Assembly (NCBI GenBank): GCA_963629305.1
Contig: CAVGIJ010000004.1
Span: 1-64,000, forward strand
DNA length: 64,000 nucleotides
From: UBA1227 sp963629305
GTDB lineage: Bacteria; Bacillota; Clostridia; Oscillospirales; Acutalibacteraceae
Reading direction: 5' to 3'
This document shows, in pieces, positions 25,166 through 34,359 of this stretch (positions within the stretch are counted from its first letter, which is position 1; each line of letters begins with the position of its first letter). The notes under the pieces are model-generated. The model was not told the DNA's origin. It made no database searches and saw only the letters and a program-made list of their open reading frames with translations. A program made the translations under genes and the position numbers.

Positions 25166-26086
25166 ATGCCAACACTTGCACAAATCGTATTCAGAGCTGT
25201 GGATATTGTTACATATATTCCGCAAAACAAACATGAGATGCTTTATGACAGAGAAAAGGTTGTAAAGATAAAGAGAAATATTCGTTATTCAAAAACAGAT
25301 AAAAAGCAATGTAAGCTTGATATTTACAGAATTCCGAGTAAAAAGCCGCAACCGGTCATGTTTTATATCCACGGAGGCGGATTTACTGCCGGCGACAAGT
25401 ATTGCCGTGAGGGCCTTGCAACATGGATGGCAAAGCTTGGAATTGCAGTCGTAAACATCAACTACGGTGTTTCACCGAAATACAATTTCAAAGAGTCGAT
25501 GGGAATGATATGTGAGGCTCTTGAATGGGTAAAAAAGAATGCAAAGAAATATAACTTTGACACAAAGAGAGTTTGCTTCGGCGGAGATTCATCGGGTGGT
25601 TATTGTGCACTTTATCTTACTGATATTTGCACAAATAAAAAACTTCGTGAGGAACTCGGATTTAAAAAGCCGTCCATAACACCTGCGGGACTTTACACCT
25701 GCTGCGGCATTTTTGATCTTGAAAAAATGCTTCATATACCTGTGCTCGGTCTTATTTCCGGTCTTCTCTCAAGAGATGTTATGGGAGCAAAAAAGAAAGA
25801 GTTTAAGTCACATCCGGATGCAATGCTTTGCAGCCCGATAAACTATGTAAATAAGGACTTCCCGAAGGAAATCTTTGTTAACTATGCGGATAAAGATATC
25901 CTCTGCGGCGGGCAGTCGGATAAACTTATGAAACTCTATGATAAATACGGCATTAAGTACACAGAGTGCCATTCAACAAAGCTTCTTGACAATCACTGCT
26001 ATCAGCTTAACTGGACAGGCGCGGCATGTGATGAACTCAATGAAAAACTTTCAAAATTCATAAAGGACTTTATCGCAAACTCATAA
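25166..26086 (+). CDS. Alpha/beta hydrolase, HSL-type esterase
   Basis: A 306-residue esterase of the hormone-sensitive lipase group: oxyanion-hole motif YIHGGGFTAGD, nucleophile Ser in GGDSSGGYC, an acid in NYADKDILCGG and the His in LDNHCYQ. The substrate is unknown. No signal peptide. AAAGGGG fits the ATG at 25166; a start 15 codons upstream lacks one and overlaps the -10 region. rimO follows after 22 bases and may be cotranscribed. Confidence 0.85.
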   Translation: MPTLAQIVFRAVDIVTYIPQNKHEMLYDREKVVKIKRNIRYSKTDKKQCKLDIYRIPSKKPQPVMFYIHGGGFTAGDKYCREGLATWMAKLGIAVVNINYGVSPKYNFKESMGMICEALEWVKKNAKKYNFDTKRVCFGGDSSGGYCALYLTDICTNKKLREELGFKKPSITPAGLYTCCGIFDLEKMLHIPVLGLISGLLSRDVMGAKKKEFKSHPDAMLCSPINYVNKDFPKEIFVNYADKDILCGGQSDKLMKLYDKYGIKYTECHSTKLLDNHCYQLNWTGAACDELNEKLSKFIKDFIANS

Positions 26087-26108
26087 ATTGAAAGGTTAGG
26101 AAACACAC

Positions 26109-27443
26109 ATGGCAAGGATAGGAATGATATCTTTGGGGTGTCCGAAGAATCAGGTCGATGCGGAAATTTTGCTTGCAAAACTCGCCGATTCCGGGTATGA
26201 AATCTCAGGTGAGATCTGCGGCTGTGACGCCGTTATTATAAATACGTGCGGATTTATCGAAGATGCCAAGCGAGAGGCAATTGACAATATTCTTGAAATG
26301 GCGGATTATAAGGAAGCCGGCGAAATAAAAAAGATTATTGTAACAGGCTGCCTTGCAGAGCGCTATAAAGAGGAAATTCTGTCTGAGCTTCCGGAGGTGG
26401 ACGCAGTTGTAGGCATAGGTGAGAATAAGGATATCTGCGGTATTGTTGAGCAGGTCCTTTCATCCGATACAGCTGTGACTGCATTTTCTGATAAAGAAAA
26501 CCTTCCGCTTGACGGACAGAGGCTCCTTACGACCCCTGAGTATTGGGCTTATCTTAAGATTGCAGACGGATGCTCCAACCATTGTACATACTGTGCTATA
26601 CCGAGTATTCGCGGAGAATTTCGAAGCAGAAAAATGGAAAGTATCATTGAAGAGGCAAAGGCCCTTGCGGATGACGGTATAAAAGAGCTTATTGTTATTG
26701 CGCAGGACACGACGCGCTATGGAGAGGACCTTTACGGTGAACCGTATCTTGCAAAACTTCTGCGTGAACTTTGCAAAATTGAAAAACTTCATTGGATAAG
26801 GATTCTCTATTGTTATCCGGACAGAATTACAGACGAACTTCTTGATACTATTGCATCTGAGGATAAAATCTGCAATTACATTGACTTACCGCTTCAACAC
26901 GCAAACGGCGAAGTCCTTCGGGCTATGAATCGCAGCGGGGACAGGGATTCTCTTACAAAGCTTATAGAGAAAATCAGAGAAAAAATTCCCGGTGTATGTA
27001 TCCGTACAACGTTTATCACCGGATTTCCCGGAGAGACGGAGGAACAGTTTACGGATCTTGCAGAGTTCGTAAAAGATATCAGATTTGACAGACTCGGCTG
27101 TTTTCCGTATTCACCTGAGGAGGGAACTCCTGCGGCGGATTTTGACGGACAGCTTGATACTGACGAAAAGGTACATCGCGGAGAGTTGATTATGGACAGT
27201 CAATATGGTATAGTTGTTGAAAACAACAAGCGCCTTATAGGAAAGACTCTAGAGACAATCGTTGACAGCTATGATCCGTATACCGACTCATACGAGGGAC
27301 GTACTTTCAGAGATGCTCCTGAAATTGACGGCAAAGTCACATTTATCTGTGACGGTGCGCTGGATGCCGGAGACTTTACCGAGGTTTTAGTAACCGATGT
27401 AAACGAGTATGACCTTATAGGTGAGGTCAAGGCGAATAAATAA
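26109..27443 (+). CDS. rimO: Ribosomal protein uS12 methylthiotransferase RimO
   Basis: A 444-residue radical-SAM enzyme that methylthiolates an Asp of ribosomal protein S12. N-terminal MTTase domain IGMISLGCPKNQVDAEI with further Cys in INTCGFI and TGCLAERY (second FeS cluster); radical-SAM motif CSNHCTYCAIP; LQHAN and ITGFPGET segments; C-terminal TRAM domain from about residue 378. The CPKNQVD form distinguishes RimO from MiaB. Closely followed by pgsA. Confidence 0.95.
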   Translation: MARIGMISLGCPKNQVDAEILLAKLADSGYEISGEICGCDAVIINTCGFIEDAKREAIDNILEMADYKEAGEIKKIIVTGCLAERYKEEILSELPEVDAVVGIGENKDICGIVEQVLSSDTAVTAFSDKENLPLDGQRLLTTPEYWAYLKIADGCSNHCTYCAIPSIRGEFRSRKMESIIEEAKALADDGIKELIVIAQDTTRYGEDLYGEPYLAKLLRELCKIEKLHWIRILYCYPDRITDELLDTIASEDKICNYIDLPLQHANGEVLRAMNRSGDRDSLTKLIEKIREKIPGVCIRTTFITGFPGETEEQFTDLAEFVKDIRFDRLGCFPYSPEEGTPAADFDGQLDTDEKVHRGELIMDSQYGIVVENNKRLIGKTLETIVDSYDPYTDSYEGRTFRDAPEIDGKVTFICDGALDAGDFTEVLVTDVNEYDLIGEVKANK

Positions 27444-27467
27444 CTTCTGGAGGTTAAAGTTTTAGTT

Positions 27468-28037
27468 ATGAATACTCCGAATAAGCTTACAATTGCGAGA
27501 ATGATCCTTACCCCGATTTTTCTTGTACTTTTTACGGTGAAGTCGATTCCTTACCATTACATACTTGCAATGGTGGTTTTCATAATAGGATCGCTTACAG
27601 ACCTTTTTGACGGAAAGATTGCGAGAAAGTATAACATTGTTACAAATTTCGGAAAGCTTGCCGATCCGCTCGCTGACAAGATGCTCACAACATCCGCACT
27701 ACTCGGATTTATGGCAATGGGATACTGCAATGTTTGGATACTGTTTCTCATACTCTTCCGTGAGTTTGGCATAAGCTCCATAAGACTTATCGCCGCGTCT
27801 GAGGGGGTTGTTATACCTGCAAATATGTGGGGAAAAGTTAAAACTACGTCGCAGATGGTATCCACAATAGTTATCATGCTTCTTCTCACGCTGCAGCAGG
27901 ATTTTGGTGTTATTTCAGCGACTTTCAATCTTCCGTTGGTATCAAATATCCTTCTCACAATAACAGCCGTACTCACAATTATCTCCGGAGTGACATATGT
28001 TATACAGGGTACAAAAGTAATTGACTTTTCAAAATAA
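27468..28037 (+). CDS. pgsA: CDP-diacylglycerol-glycerol-3-phosphate 3-phosphatidyltransferase
   Basis: A 189-residue integral membrane enzyme making phosphatidylglycerol-phosphate. The CDP-alcohol transferase motif is visible as DLFDGKIARKYNIVTNFGKLADPLADK. Four or more hydrophobic segments follow the NTPNKLTIARMILTP start typical of PgsA. GGAGG is 14 bases from the ATG, a little far. It follows rimO by 24 bases, a common Firmicute arrangement. Confidence 0.94.
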   Translation: MNTPNKLTIARMILTPIFLVLFTVKSIPYHYILAMVVFIIGSLTDLFDGKIARKYNIVTNFGKLADPLADKMLTTSALLGFMAMGYCNVWILFLILFREFGISSIRLIAASEGVVIPANMWGKVKTTSQMVSTIVIMLLLTLQQDFGVISATFNLPLVSNILLTITAVLTIISGVTYVIQGTKVIDFSK

Positions 28038-28061
28038 CTTGTTATTATAATAGATACCGAA

Positions 28062-28266
28062 CAGAATAAGACCGTGATCGGGAAGAGTAGTACAACTTTA
28101 CGCATCAGAGATAAGAAGTCGATGGCTGAAAGCTTCTTTTGCGGTGAAATGTATGAAGTGCGCCCGTGAGTCTGTAGTTTTAAAGAGTTATAAACACGGA
28201 GTGGAACCGCGGAAAAGAATTTTCGCCTCCGTCGCAGGTATTGTACCTTGCGACGGAGGCTTTTTT
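28062..28266 (+). promoter_or_regulatory. T-box riboswitch, Cys specifier
   Basis: T-box core GAGTGGAACCGCGG at 28199-28212, stem I 5' element GGGAAGAGTAGT at 28081-28092 region, apical hairpin AAGAAG/CTTCTT, and a terminator GCCTCCGTCGCA/TGCGACGGAGGC (28225-28260) with six T. The GAA-N-codon rule gives TGC at 28159-28161 next to the basal stem; a second match TGT lies at 28150-28152. Both are Cys codons and the downstream genes are cysE and cysS, so tRNA-Cys sensing is well supported. Stem I is short compared with classical leaders. Confidence 0.92.
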
Positions 28267-28293
28267 ATCCTCACTTAAACAGGAGATGATAGT

Positions 28294-28938
28294 ATGTTTA
28301 TAAATCCGGTAAAAAAGATGCTGGATTTCATGATAGAGGACGTACGATGTGTAAAGGAGCGTGACCCCGCTGCAAGGGGGACACTTGAAGTATTGCTCCT
28401 TTATCCGGGACTTCATGCAATTTGGATTTACAGAATTGCACACTTTTTTCAGAACAGACATTTTTACTTCATTGCACGTGCACTTTCGCAACATGCCGCT
28501 AAAAATACCGGAATAGAAATTCATCCGGGTGCAAGGATAGGCCGTAGATTTTTTATTGACCACGGACACGGCGTTGTCATAGGTGAAACTACCGAGATAG
28601 GTGATGACGTCACTATCTATCAGGGTGTTACGCTTGGCGGTACCGGAAAAGACAAGGGAAAACGGCACCCGACAATAGGCAACAATGTAATGATTGGTTC
28701 CGGTGCAAAGGTTCTCGGACCCTTTAAAGTCGGTGACAATACCAATATTGCCTCCGGTGCGGTTGTTCTTGAGGAGATTCCTGCAAATTCAACTGCCGTA
28801 GGCGTTCCGGCGCAGGTCGTAAGACGTGACGGTATACGTATAGACAACCTTGATCAGATTCACGTACCTGACCCGGTAAGACAGGAAATAAATGCGCTTC
28901 AGGCACAGATTGATGAACTGAAAAAACAGCAAAAGTGA
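28294..28938 (+). CDS. cysE: Serine O-acetyltransferase
   Basis: A 214-residue enzyme that acetylates serine, the first step of cysteine synthesis. An N-terminal helical region (GTLEVLLLYPGLHAIWIYRIAHFF) and left-handed hexapeptide repeats (IHPGARIGRRFFIDHGHGVVIGE) carry the active-site His; GVTLGGTGKDKGKRHPTIG is diagnostic. The last 40 residues end in a helical tail. AGGAGAT precedes the ATG. Controlled by the Cys T-box with cysS 29 bases on. Confidence 0.95.
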   Translation: MFINPVKKMLDFMIEDVRCVKERDPAARGTLEVLLLYPGLHAIWIYRIAHFFQNRHFYFIARALSQHAAKNTGIEIHPGARIGRRFFIDHGHGVVIGETTEIGDDVTIYQGVTLGGTGKDKGKRHPTIGNNVMIGSGAKVLGPFKVGDNTNIASGAVVLEEIPANSTAVGVPAQVVRRDGIRIDNLDQIHVPDPVRQEINALQAQIDELKKQQK

Positions 28939-28967
28939 TTGTCGCACTAATAGAGAGGAAATGTAAC

Positions 28968-30374
28968 ATGAAAATCTTTAATACACTTACCAGAAAAAAA
29001 GAGGAGCTTATTCCCATAACTCCGGGTGAGTACAAAATTTACGCATGCGGTCCCACTGTGTACAACTATATACACATTGGAAATGCGCGTCCGCTCTGCG
29101 TGTTTGATGTTCTTCGCAGATACCTTGAGTACAGGGGCAACAGAGTCACATTTGTCCAGAATTTCACGGATATTGATGACAAAATAATCAGGAAAGCAAA
29201 TGAAGAAGGAACAGATTATCTTACGGTTGCCAAAAAGTATATTGATGAGTATTGGACAGATGCAAAGGGACTTAACATAAGACCGGCGGATATCCATCCG
29301 AAAGCTACGGAAAACATTGACGAAATTATAGAAATAATAAAGACTCTCATAGAGAAGGGCCATGCATATGCTGTTGAAAACGGCGATGTATACTTCTCGA
29401 CAAAGACATTTCCGGGTTACGGAAAGCTTTCCCATCAGCCGCTTGAGGACCTTGAGGCAGGTGCACGTATAAACATCGGCGAACTCAAAAGGGAACCGGT
29501 TGATTTTGCACTCTGGAAGGCTGCAAAGCCGGGTGAGCCGTACTGGGAATCTCCGTGGGGAAACGGCAGACCGGGCTGGCATATTGAGTGCTCGGCCATG
29601 AACAGAAGATACCTTGGAAAAACAATAGATATCCACTGTGGCGGACAGGATCTTATCTTCCCGCATCACGAGAATGAAATTGCACAGTCTGAATGCTGCA
29701 ATGATGCGACTTTTGCAAACTACTGGATGCACAACGGATATATCAATGTTGACAATGTTAAGATGTCCAAGAGCCTCGGCAATTTCTTCACGGTAAGGGA
29801 TGTTGCAAAAAAGTACGGATATGAACCTATAAGATATCTTATGATTTCCTCTCACTACAGAAGCCCTATAAACTACAGTGTAGATATCATTGAACAGTGT
29901 AAATCGGCTCTTGCAAGGCTTTACACGTGCCGTGATGGACTCGAATTTGCGCTTGGCAAGGTAAATCTTGATTCAAGGCCTCAGGATTTTGACACAAAGA
30001 AAAAGCTTGATTCTCACCGTGTCGACTTTATTGATGCAATGGATGATGACCTCAATACGGCCGACGCTCTTGCTGCTGTTTATGATCTTGTAAGAGATAT
30101 CAACACATTTGTTCTCTCGGATGATCCTTCTGAAAGTATCCTCGAGTATGCAATTGAGGAATTTGATGAGCTTACCGGCGTTCTCGGACTTGTGTACAAC
30201 AGAAAAACCGAGGAACTTGATATTGATATTGAAAAACTCATTGAGGAGAGAAATACCGCAAGAAAGAATAAGGATTTTGCTCTCGCGGATAAGATACGTG
30301 ATGATCTCAAATCTCAGGGAATTATTCTTGAGGACACACCACAGGGAGTAAAATGGCATAAGGCCGCACAATAG
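28968..30374 (+). CDS. cysS: Cysteinyl-tRNA synthetase
   Basis: A 468-residue class I synthetase. Zinc ligand in YACGPTVYNY, HIGH-like IHIGNARP, zinc site HCGGQDLIFPHHENE and KMSKSLGN are all present, as is the C-terminal anticodon-binding helix bundle. The ATG at 28968 has GAGAGGAAATG upstream; an earlier in-frame ATG overlaps cysE and adds unmatched residues. Co-regulated with cysE by the Cys T-box. Confidence 0.96.
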   Translation: MKIFNTLTRKKEELIPITPGEYKIYACGPTVYNYIHIGNARPLCVFDVLRRYLEYRGNRVTFVQNFTDIDDKIIRKANEEGTDYLTVAKKYIDEYWTDAKGLNIRPADIHPKATENIDEIIEIIKTLIEKGHAYAVENGDVYFSTKTFPGYGKLSHQPLEDLEAGARINIGELKREPVDFALWKAAKPGEPYWESPWGNGRPGWHIECSAMNRRYLGKTIDIHCGGQDLIFPHHENEIAQSECCNDATFANYWMHNGYINVDNVKMSKSLGNFFTVRDVAKKYGYEPIRYLMISSHYRSPINYSVDIIEQCKSALARLYTCRDGLEFALGKVNLDSRPQDFDTKKKLDSHRVDFIDAMDDDLNTADALAAVYDLVRDINTFVLSDDPSESILEYAIEEFDELTGVLGLVYNRKTEELDIDIEKLIEERNTARKNKDFALADKIRDDLKSQGIILEDTPQGVKWHKAAQ

Positions 30375-30382
30375 TAAAATAT

Positions 30383-30422
30383 AAAATCAGTGCTCGGGTA
30401 TAAACTCGGGCACTGATTTTTT
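30383..30422 (+). terminator. Terminator of the cysE-cysS operon
   Basis: AAAATCAGTGCTCG and CGGGCACTGATTTT with a short loop and a T tail. Confidence 0.85.
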
Positions 30423-30565
30423 AATCTCTTTTTTATTATCAAAAATAATTGCTGAAACTTTAGTAAAAGTGCACTAATTTTTTGTTAAAAATATAACTAC
30501 TTATGGTATTTTGTCTATTATGTATATTATTTTTTGACAATGTTAAAAAAAATTGTAAAAAAGTG

Positions 30566-30594
30566 TTGACAATTAATTTTTTGTGGTGTATAGT
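30566..30594 (+). promoter_or_regulatory. Strong promoter of a candidate small RNA
   Basis: Perfect TTGACA (30566-30571), 17-base spacer, TATAGT (30589-30594). One of the best promoters in the window, with no gene directly behind it. Confidence 0.75.
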
Positions 30595-30600
30595 GTGAAA

Positions 30601-30831
30601 TGTAAGAGGGATAACCCTTATAAAACGAAGAGGCGGAGAGGTTATACTTCTACGGAAAAGGTAGCTTCTCCGGCATCTTAAAATCTCTCTTATAACACCA
30701 TTTTGGTTTTTATCTCCTTTCTTTCTTTCATTATTATTTAGATAGTTTTTTCATTTTAATATCTCCTTTATTTTGAATAATTATCTCCTCAAAAGTCGAA
30801 GGGCTCCGCAATAGCGGAGCCCTTCGGCTTT
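30601..30831 (+). ncRNA. Candidate small RNA with three anti-SD motifs
   Basis: About 230 nt between a strong promoter and a strong terminator, no credible reading frame. The 5' part folds into a closed domain: TAAGAGGGAT (30603-30612) pairs with ATCTCTCTTA (30683-30692), with GCGGAGA...TCTCCGGC helices inside. The next 90 nt are pyrimidine-rich and unpaired, and ATCTCCT occurs at 30712, 30761 and 30783, complementary to the Shine-Dalgarno AGGAGAT. The ABC transporter downstream has its own promoter, so this looks like a separate transcript. A riboswitch of an unknown class is the alternative. Confidence 0.55.
30794..30831 (+). terminator. Terminator of the candidate small RNA
   Basis: CGAAGGGCTCCGC, loop AATA, GCGGAGCCCTTCG, then GCTTT; the T tract is short. 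Confidence 0.8.
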
Positions 30832-30925
30832 ACATCGCCTTTTTATTGTATTGCCCGGAATTTGTTAATTCTTCACCCGGCAGCAAATCCGCCGACGAGA
30901 GATGAAAAATTTTTGAAAAAAAGTC

Positions 30926-30954
30926 TTTACTTTAACGCGCTAATGTGCTACTAT
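30926..30954 (+). promoter_or_regulatory. Promoter of the amino acid ABC transporter
   Basis: TTTACT at 30926-30931 and TACTAT at 30949-30954, 17-base spacer, 45 bases before the gene. Confidence 0.5.
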
Positions 30955-30998
30955 GCTATCACATTAAAGAAATTGTAAATATAAAAGGAGAAATTAAC

Positions 30999-31793
30999 AT
31001 GAAAAGAATTATGGCTCTTGCTCTTGCACTCGTGCTCGTTTTTGCACTTACGGCATGTGGCAAACAGGATAAAGAAACAAAGGATATGACAGATTTACAG
31101 TATGTACAGGATAAGGGCAAGCTTGTTGTAGGAATTACGGAGTTTGAACCTATGGACTACCAAGATGCTGACGGTAACTGGATTGGATTCGACGCAGACA
31201 TGGCAACTGCTTTTGCAAAGAGTATCGGTGTAGACGTTGAATTTATTGAAATTGACTGGGATAATAAAGTCGCTGAGCTTGACGGTAAGGCTATTGACTG
31301 TGTATGGAATGGTATGACCCTTACGGATGAGGTTACATCGGCTATGGATTGTACAAATCCGTACTGCTCAAACAGACAGGTTGTTGTACTTAAAAAGGAT
31401 GTTGCAGATAAGTATACTACGGCAGAGGCTTGCAAGGACCTTGCATTTGCGGTTGAGGCAGGTTCTGCAGGTGCTGCAGCCGCTGAAGCTGCAGGCTTTA
31501 CAAAGGTAACTGAGGTTAAGGATCAGGCAACAGCTCTTTCGGAAATTGCGGCAGGTACATCTGATGCCGCAATCATTGACCTCACAATGGCAAAGGCTAT
31601 GACGGGTGAGGGAACCGACTATGCAAACATCGTAACAACAGTTGAACTTACATCTGAGGATTACGGAGTAGGCTTCAGGAAGGGATCTGACCTTGTTGAG
31701 GTGCTCAACGACTTCTTTAAGTCAAACTATGAGGATATGAAGAAAACTGCCGATAAGTACGGTATTTCCGACATCCTTGCAGAACAGAAGTAA
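30999..31793 (+). CDS. Polar amino acid ABC transporter, substrate-binding lipoprotein
   Basis: A 264-residue lipoprotein: signal peptide MKRIMALALALVLVFA, lipobox LTAC, then a family 3 solute-binding fold (GKLVVGITEFEPMDYQDADGNWIGFDADM, CVWNGMTLTDE, EDYGVGFRKGSDL). It captures a polar amino acid outside the cell; GITEFEP/DADM and the Arg in FRKG bind the amino acid backbone in relatives. AAAGGAG fits the ATG at 30999; an earlier in-frame start overlaps the promoter. Permease and ATPase follow. Confidence 0.93.
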   Translation: MKRIMALALALVLVFALTACGKQDKETKDMTDLQYVQDKGKLVVGITEFEPMDYQDADGNWIGFDADMATAFAKSIGVDVEFIEIDWDNKVAELDGKAIDCVWNGMTLTDEVTSAMDCTNPYCSNRQVVVLKKDVADKYTTAEACKDLAFAVEAGSAGAAAAEAAGFTKVTEVKDQATALSEIAAGTSDAAIIDLTMAKAMTGEGTDYANIVTTVELTSEDYGVGFRKGSDLVEVLNDFFKSNYEDMKKTADKYGISDILAEQK

Positions 31794-31833
31794 TTGTTTT
31801 GGTTACTATAAAACAGTGCAGATAAATATTGTG

Positions 31834-31862
31834 ACAGAGGGCGTAAGGCGTACGCCCTCTGT
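31834..31862 (+). terminator. Intercistronic hairpin
   Basis: ACAGAGGGCGTA and TACGCCCTCTGT around five bases, between the binding-protein and permease genes. The T tract is weak, so partial termination or 3' protection of the upstream message is likely, giving excess binding protein. Confidence 0.65.
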
Positions 31863-31889
31863 TATTGTGGTTTTTGAAGGGAGTTTTAA

Positions 31890-32576
31890 ATGGAACGTTT
31901 TGCGGAGCAGCTGCCTATCGTTATCTCATCTCTTAATGGGGGATTTTTGCAGACACTGCGTCTATTTTTTGTGACATTGCTCGGAGCATTGCCCCTCGGA
32001 CTTGTTATTTCCCTCGGTTCGATGACAAGGTTCAAACCGGTTCAGCTTCTTACCAGATTTGTTGTCTGGGTAATACGCGGAACCCCTCTTATGATTCAGC
32101 TTCTGATTATTTTCTATGTACCCGGCCTTGTTTTTCACAACCCTATTTGGGGCGGTGGAGAAGCCGGTCGTTTTGCCGCTGCATCTGTAGCGTTTATTTT
32201 CAATTATGCATGTTATTTCTCCGAAATATACAGGGGTGGAATAATGAACATACCGAAAGGCCAAACAGAGGCGGGTCTTGTTCTCGGTATGACTAAAACT
32301 CAGATTTTCTTTAAGGTAAAGCTTCTCCAAATGATAAAAAATATTGTTCCGCCAATTTCAAACGAAATAATAACTCTTGTAAAGGATACATCGCTTGCAC
32401 GTATAATCGCACTTCAGGAAGTAATCTGGGCCGGGCAGGCTTTTATGAAGGGATCGCACGGTATTTCCGGTGCAATGTGGCCACTGTTCTTCACGGCACT
32501 TTACTATCTCATCTTTACGGGAGTTCTTACGATACTTCTCGGAAAACTTGAGAAGAAGCTTGAATATTTCAGATAA
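31890..32576 (+). CDS. Amino acid ABC transporter permease
   Basis: A 228-residue membrane protein of the HisM/GlnP type. A first segment with GFLQTLRLFFVTLLGALPLGLV, the motif VVWVIRGTPLMIQLLIIFY and the EAA loop EAGLVLGMTKTQIFFKVKLLQMIKNIVPP, which docks on the ATPase, are all clear. About five transmembrane segments. GAAGGGAG precedes the ATG. Confidence 0.93.
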   Translation: MERFAEQLPIVISSLNGGFLQTLRLFFVTLLGALPLGLVISLGSMTRFKPVQLLTRFVVWVIRGTPLMIQLLIIFYVPGLVFHNPIWGGGEAGRFAAASVAFIFNYACYFSEIYRGGIMNIPKGQTEAGLVLGMTKTQIFFKVKLLQMIKNIVPPISNEIITLVKDTSLARIIALQEVIWAGQAFMKGSHGISGAMWPLFFTALYYLIFTGVLTILLGKLEKKLEYFR

Positions 32577-32590
32577 GGGGGGATTGCTGT

Positions 32591-33376
32591 ATGGAAATTT
32601 TAAGAGTTGAAAATATTCAAAAAAACTTTGACAACACGGCAGTTCTCAAAGATATAAGCTTTAGTCTTTCAAAGGGAGAGGCTCTTGCGATAATAGGTTC
32701 ATCAGGCTCCGGTAAGACCACGCTTCTTCGTTGTCTTAACTTTCTCGAGAAACCCAGCGGCGGAAAGATATATGTAAATGATCAACTCGTTTTTGACGCT
32801 GCGGATCCTTCAACTCAGCTTGAAAAAGATGTAAGAAAAAAAAGACTTCACTTCGGACTTGTCTTTCAAAACTTCAATCTGTTTCCGCAGTACACGGCGC
32901 TGCAAAATGTAATGTTGAGCCGTCAACTGCTTGCAAAGGAAGACCCGGATTTCAAAAAAAATAAAAAACAGATTTATGCGGATATTGAGTCTGAAGCCCG
33001 TGAACTTCTTGCCAAGATGAATTTGTCCGACAGGGCTTTGCACTATCCGCATCAGCTTTCAGGCGGGCAACAGCAGCGCGTGGCTATCGCGCGCGCCTTG
33101 GCACTTCACCCCGATATTCTCTGCTTTGATGAACCGACTTCAGCACTTGATCCGGAGCTTACCGGTGAAGTGCTCAAGGTAATTCGTGAGCTTGCCGATG
33201 ACCATGTCACAATGATAATTGTTACTCACGAAATGGCTTTTGCCCGCGACGTTGCGGACAATATCATCTTTATGGATGGTGGTGTCATAGAAGAACAGGG
33301 TAAAGCGGAAGAACTTATAAACAATCCGCAAACCGAAAGGCTCAAAAACTTCCTCTCGAGGGTAAATGAGGAATAA
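32591..33376 (+). CDS. Amino acid ABC transporter ATP-binding protein
   Basis: A 261-residue ATPase. Walker A GSSGSGKTTLLRC, Q-loop FQNFNLFP, signature LSGGQQQRVAIARALA, Walker B ILCFDEPTSALDPE and the switch His in VTHEM are all intact. An insert of about 20 Lys/Asp-rich residues after NVMLSRQLLAKE is longer than in GlnQ. It starts 14 bases after the permease with GGGGG upstream. Confidence 0.95.
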   Translation: MEILRVENIQKNFDNTAVLKDISFSLSKGEALAIIGSSGSGKTTLLRCLNFLEKPSGGKIYVNDQLVFDAADPSTQLEKDVRKKRLHFGLVFQNFNLFPQYTALQNVMLSRQLLAKEDPDFKKNKKQIYADIESEARELLAKMNLSDRALHYPHQLSGGQQQRVAIARALALHPDILCFDEPTSALDPELTGEVLKVIRELADDHVTMIIVTHEMAFARDVADNIIFMDGGVIEEQGKAEELINNPQTERLKNFLSRVNEE

Positions 33377-33419
33377 AAGTTTCGGTTATGCATGCATCTG
33401 ACGGAAAGAAGGAAAATAA

Positions 33420-34232
33420 ATGAGTACACCGAAAAATGATCATGCAGATGTAAAAACTGTTTCTGTCGGCAATACGAAAATGGATTATGCCGTATTCGGC
33501 AGCGGAAAAAAGAACTTTGTTATCATTCCCGGAATGTCCATACACAGCGTGGTTGGTTCGGCTGATGCAATCGCGCAGGCTTATAACGCTTTTTCCAAGG
33601 AGTATACGGTATATGTTTTTGACAGAGTAAAGGATATAAAAAAAGGATATACTGTCAGAAATATGGCGCATGATACAGCCATGGCAATGCAAAACTTAGG
33701 TCTTGAAAATGCAGATGTATTCGGTGCGTCTCAAGGCGGAATGATTGCAATGTACTTGGCCATTGATCATCCGGAATCGGTTCATAAGATGATTCTCGGT
33801 TCAACGCTTGCAGGGGCAAACGACACATGTACACATGTGATTGATGAGTGGATCCAACTTGCGCAATCAAAGAATGAAAAAGGTCTTATTACAAGTTTTA
33901 TTGACAATGTATATTCTGAAAAGACCTTGAAGACGTTTCGTGAGACGTTGGTGTCTTCTAACTTGGGCATCACCGATGAGGAGTATCAAAGATTTATCAT
34001 TCTGGCACAGGCCTGTAAGACTTTTGATTGCACCGGTGAATTGAGCAAAGTAAAATGCCCGGTTTTTGTACTTGGCTCAAACGGCGATTGCGTTGTAACT
34101 GCTGAAGGTTCAAGGCAGATTGCAAATGCGCTTGGCTGTGAAATCTATCTTTACGGTGACGATTACGGACACGGCGTATACGACGAGGCCCCTGATTACA
34201 GGCAGCGTTGCTTGAAATTTTTACATGATTGA
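33420..34232 (+). CDS. Alpha/beta hydrolase
   Basis: A 270-residue hydrolase with VIIPGMSIHSVVGS (oxyanion region), nucleophile Ser in GASQGGMIA, an Asp in LGSNGDCVVTAEGS and the His in YGHGVYDEA. It resembles small-molecule esterases or proline iminopeptidase-like hydrolases; the substrate is unknown. No signal peptide. It follows the transporter by 43 bases with GAAAGAAGG upstream and may share its transcript. Confidence 0.82.
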   Translation: MSTPKNDHADVKTVSVGNTKMDYAVFGSGKKNFVIIPGMSIHSVVGSADAIAQAYNAFSKEYTVYVFDRVKDIKKGYTVRNMAHDTAMAMQNLGLENADVFGASQGGMIAMYLAIDHPESVHKMILGSTLAGANDTCTHVIDEWIQLAQSKNEKGLITSFIDNVYSEKTLKTFRETLVSSNLGITDEEYQRFIILAQACKTFDCTGELSKVKCPVFVLGSNGDCVVTAEGSRQIANALGCEIYLYGDDYGHGVYDEAPDYRQRCLKFLHD

Positions 34233-34359
34233 AAAATCTTTTATCTAATCCGGATTTTTGATGCTTTTCTGAGCAAAATAAAATAAGGCACTTAATACCT
34301 GCCTGTCATTTCAAGTTTACTTGACAAGTTGAAATAACGGACACTATAACAAAACCAAA

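Noticed and set aside
30601..30700. Lysine, glycine or c-di-GMP riboswitch
   Set aside because: GGAGAGG-like words occur, but the required core motifs and helix order of these classes are not found.
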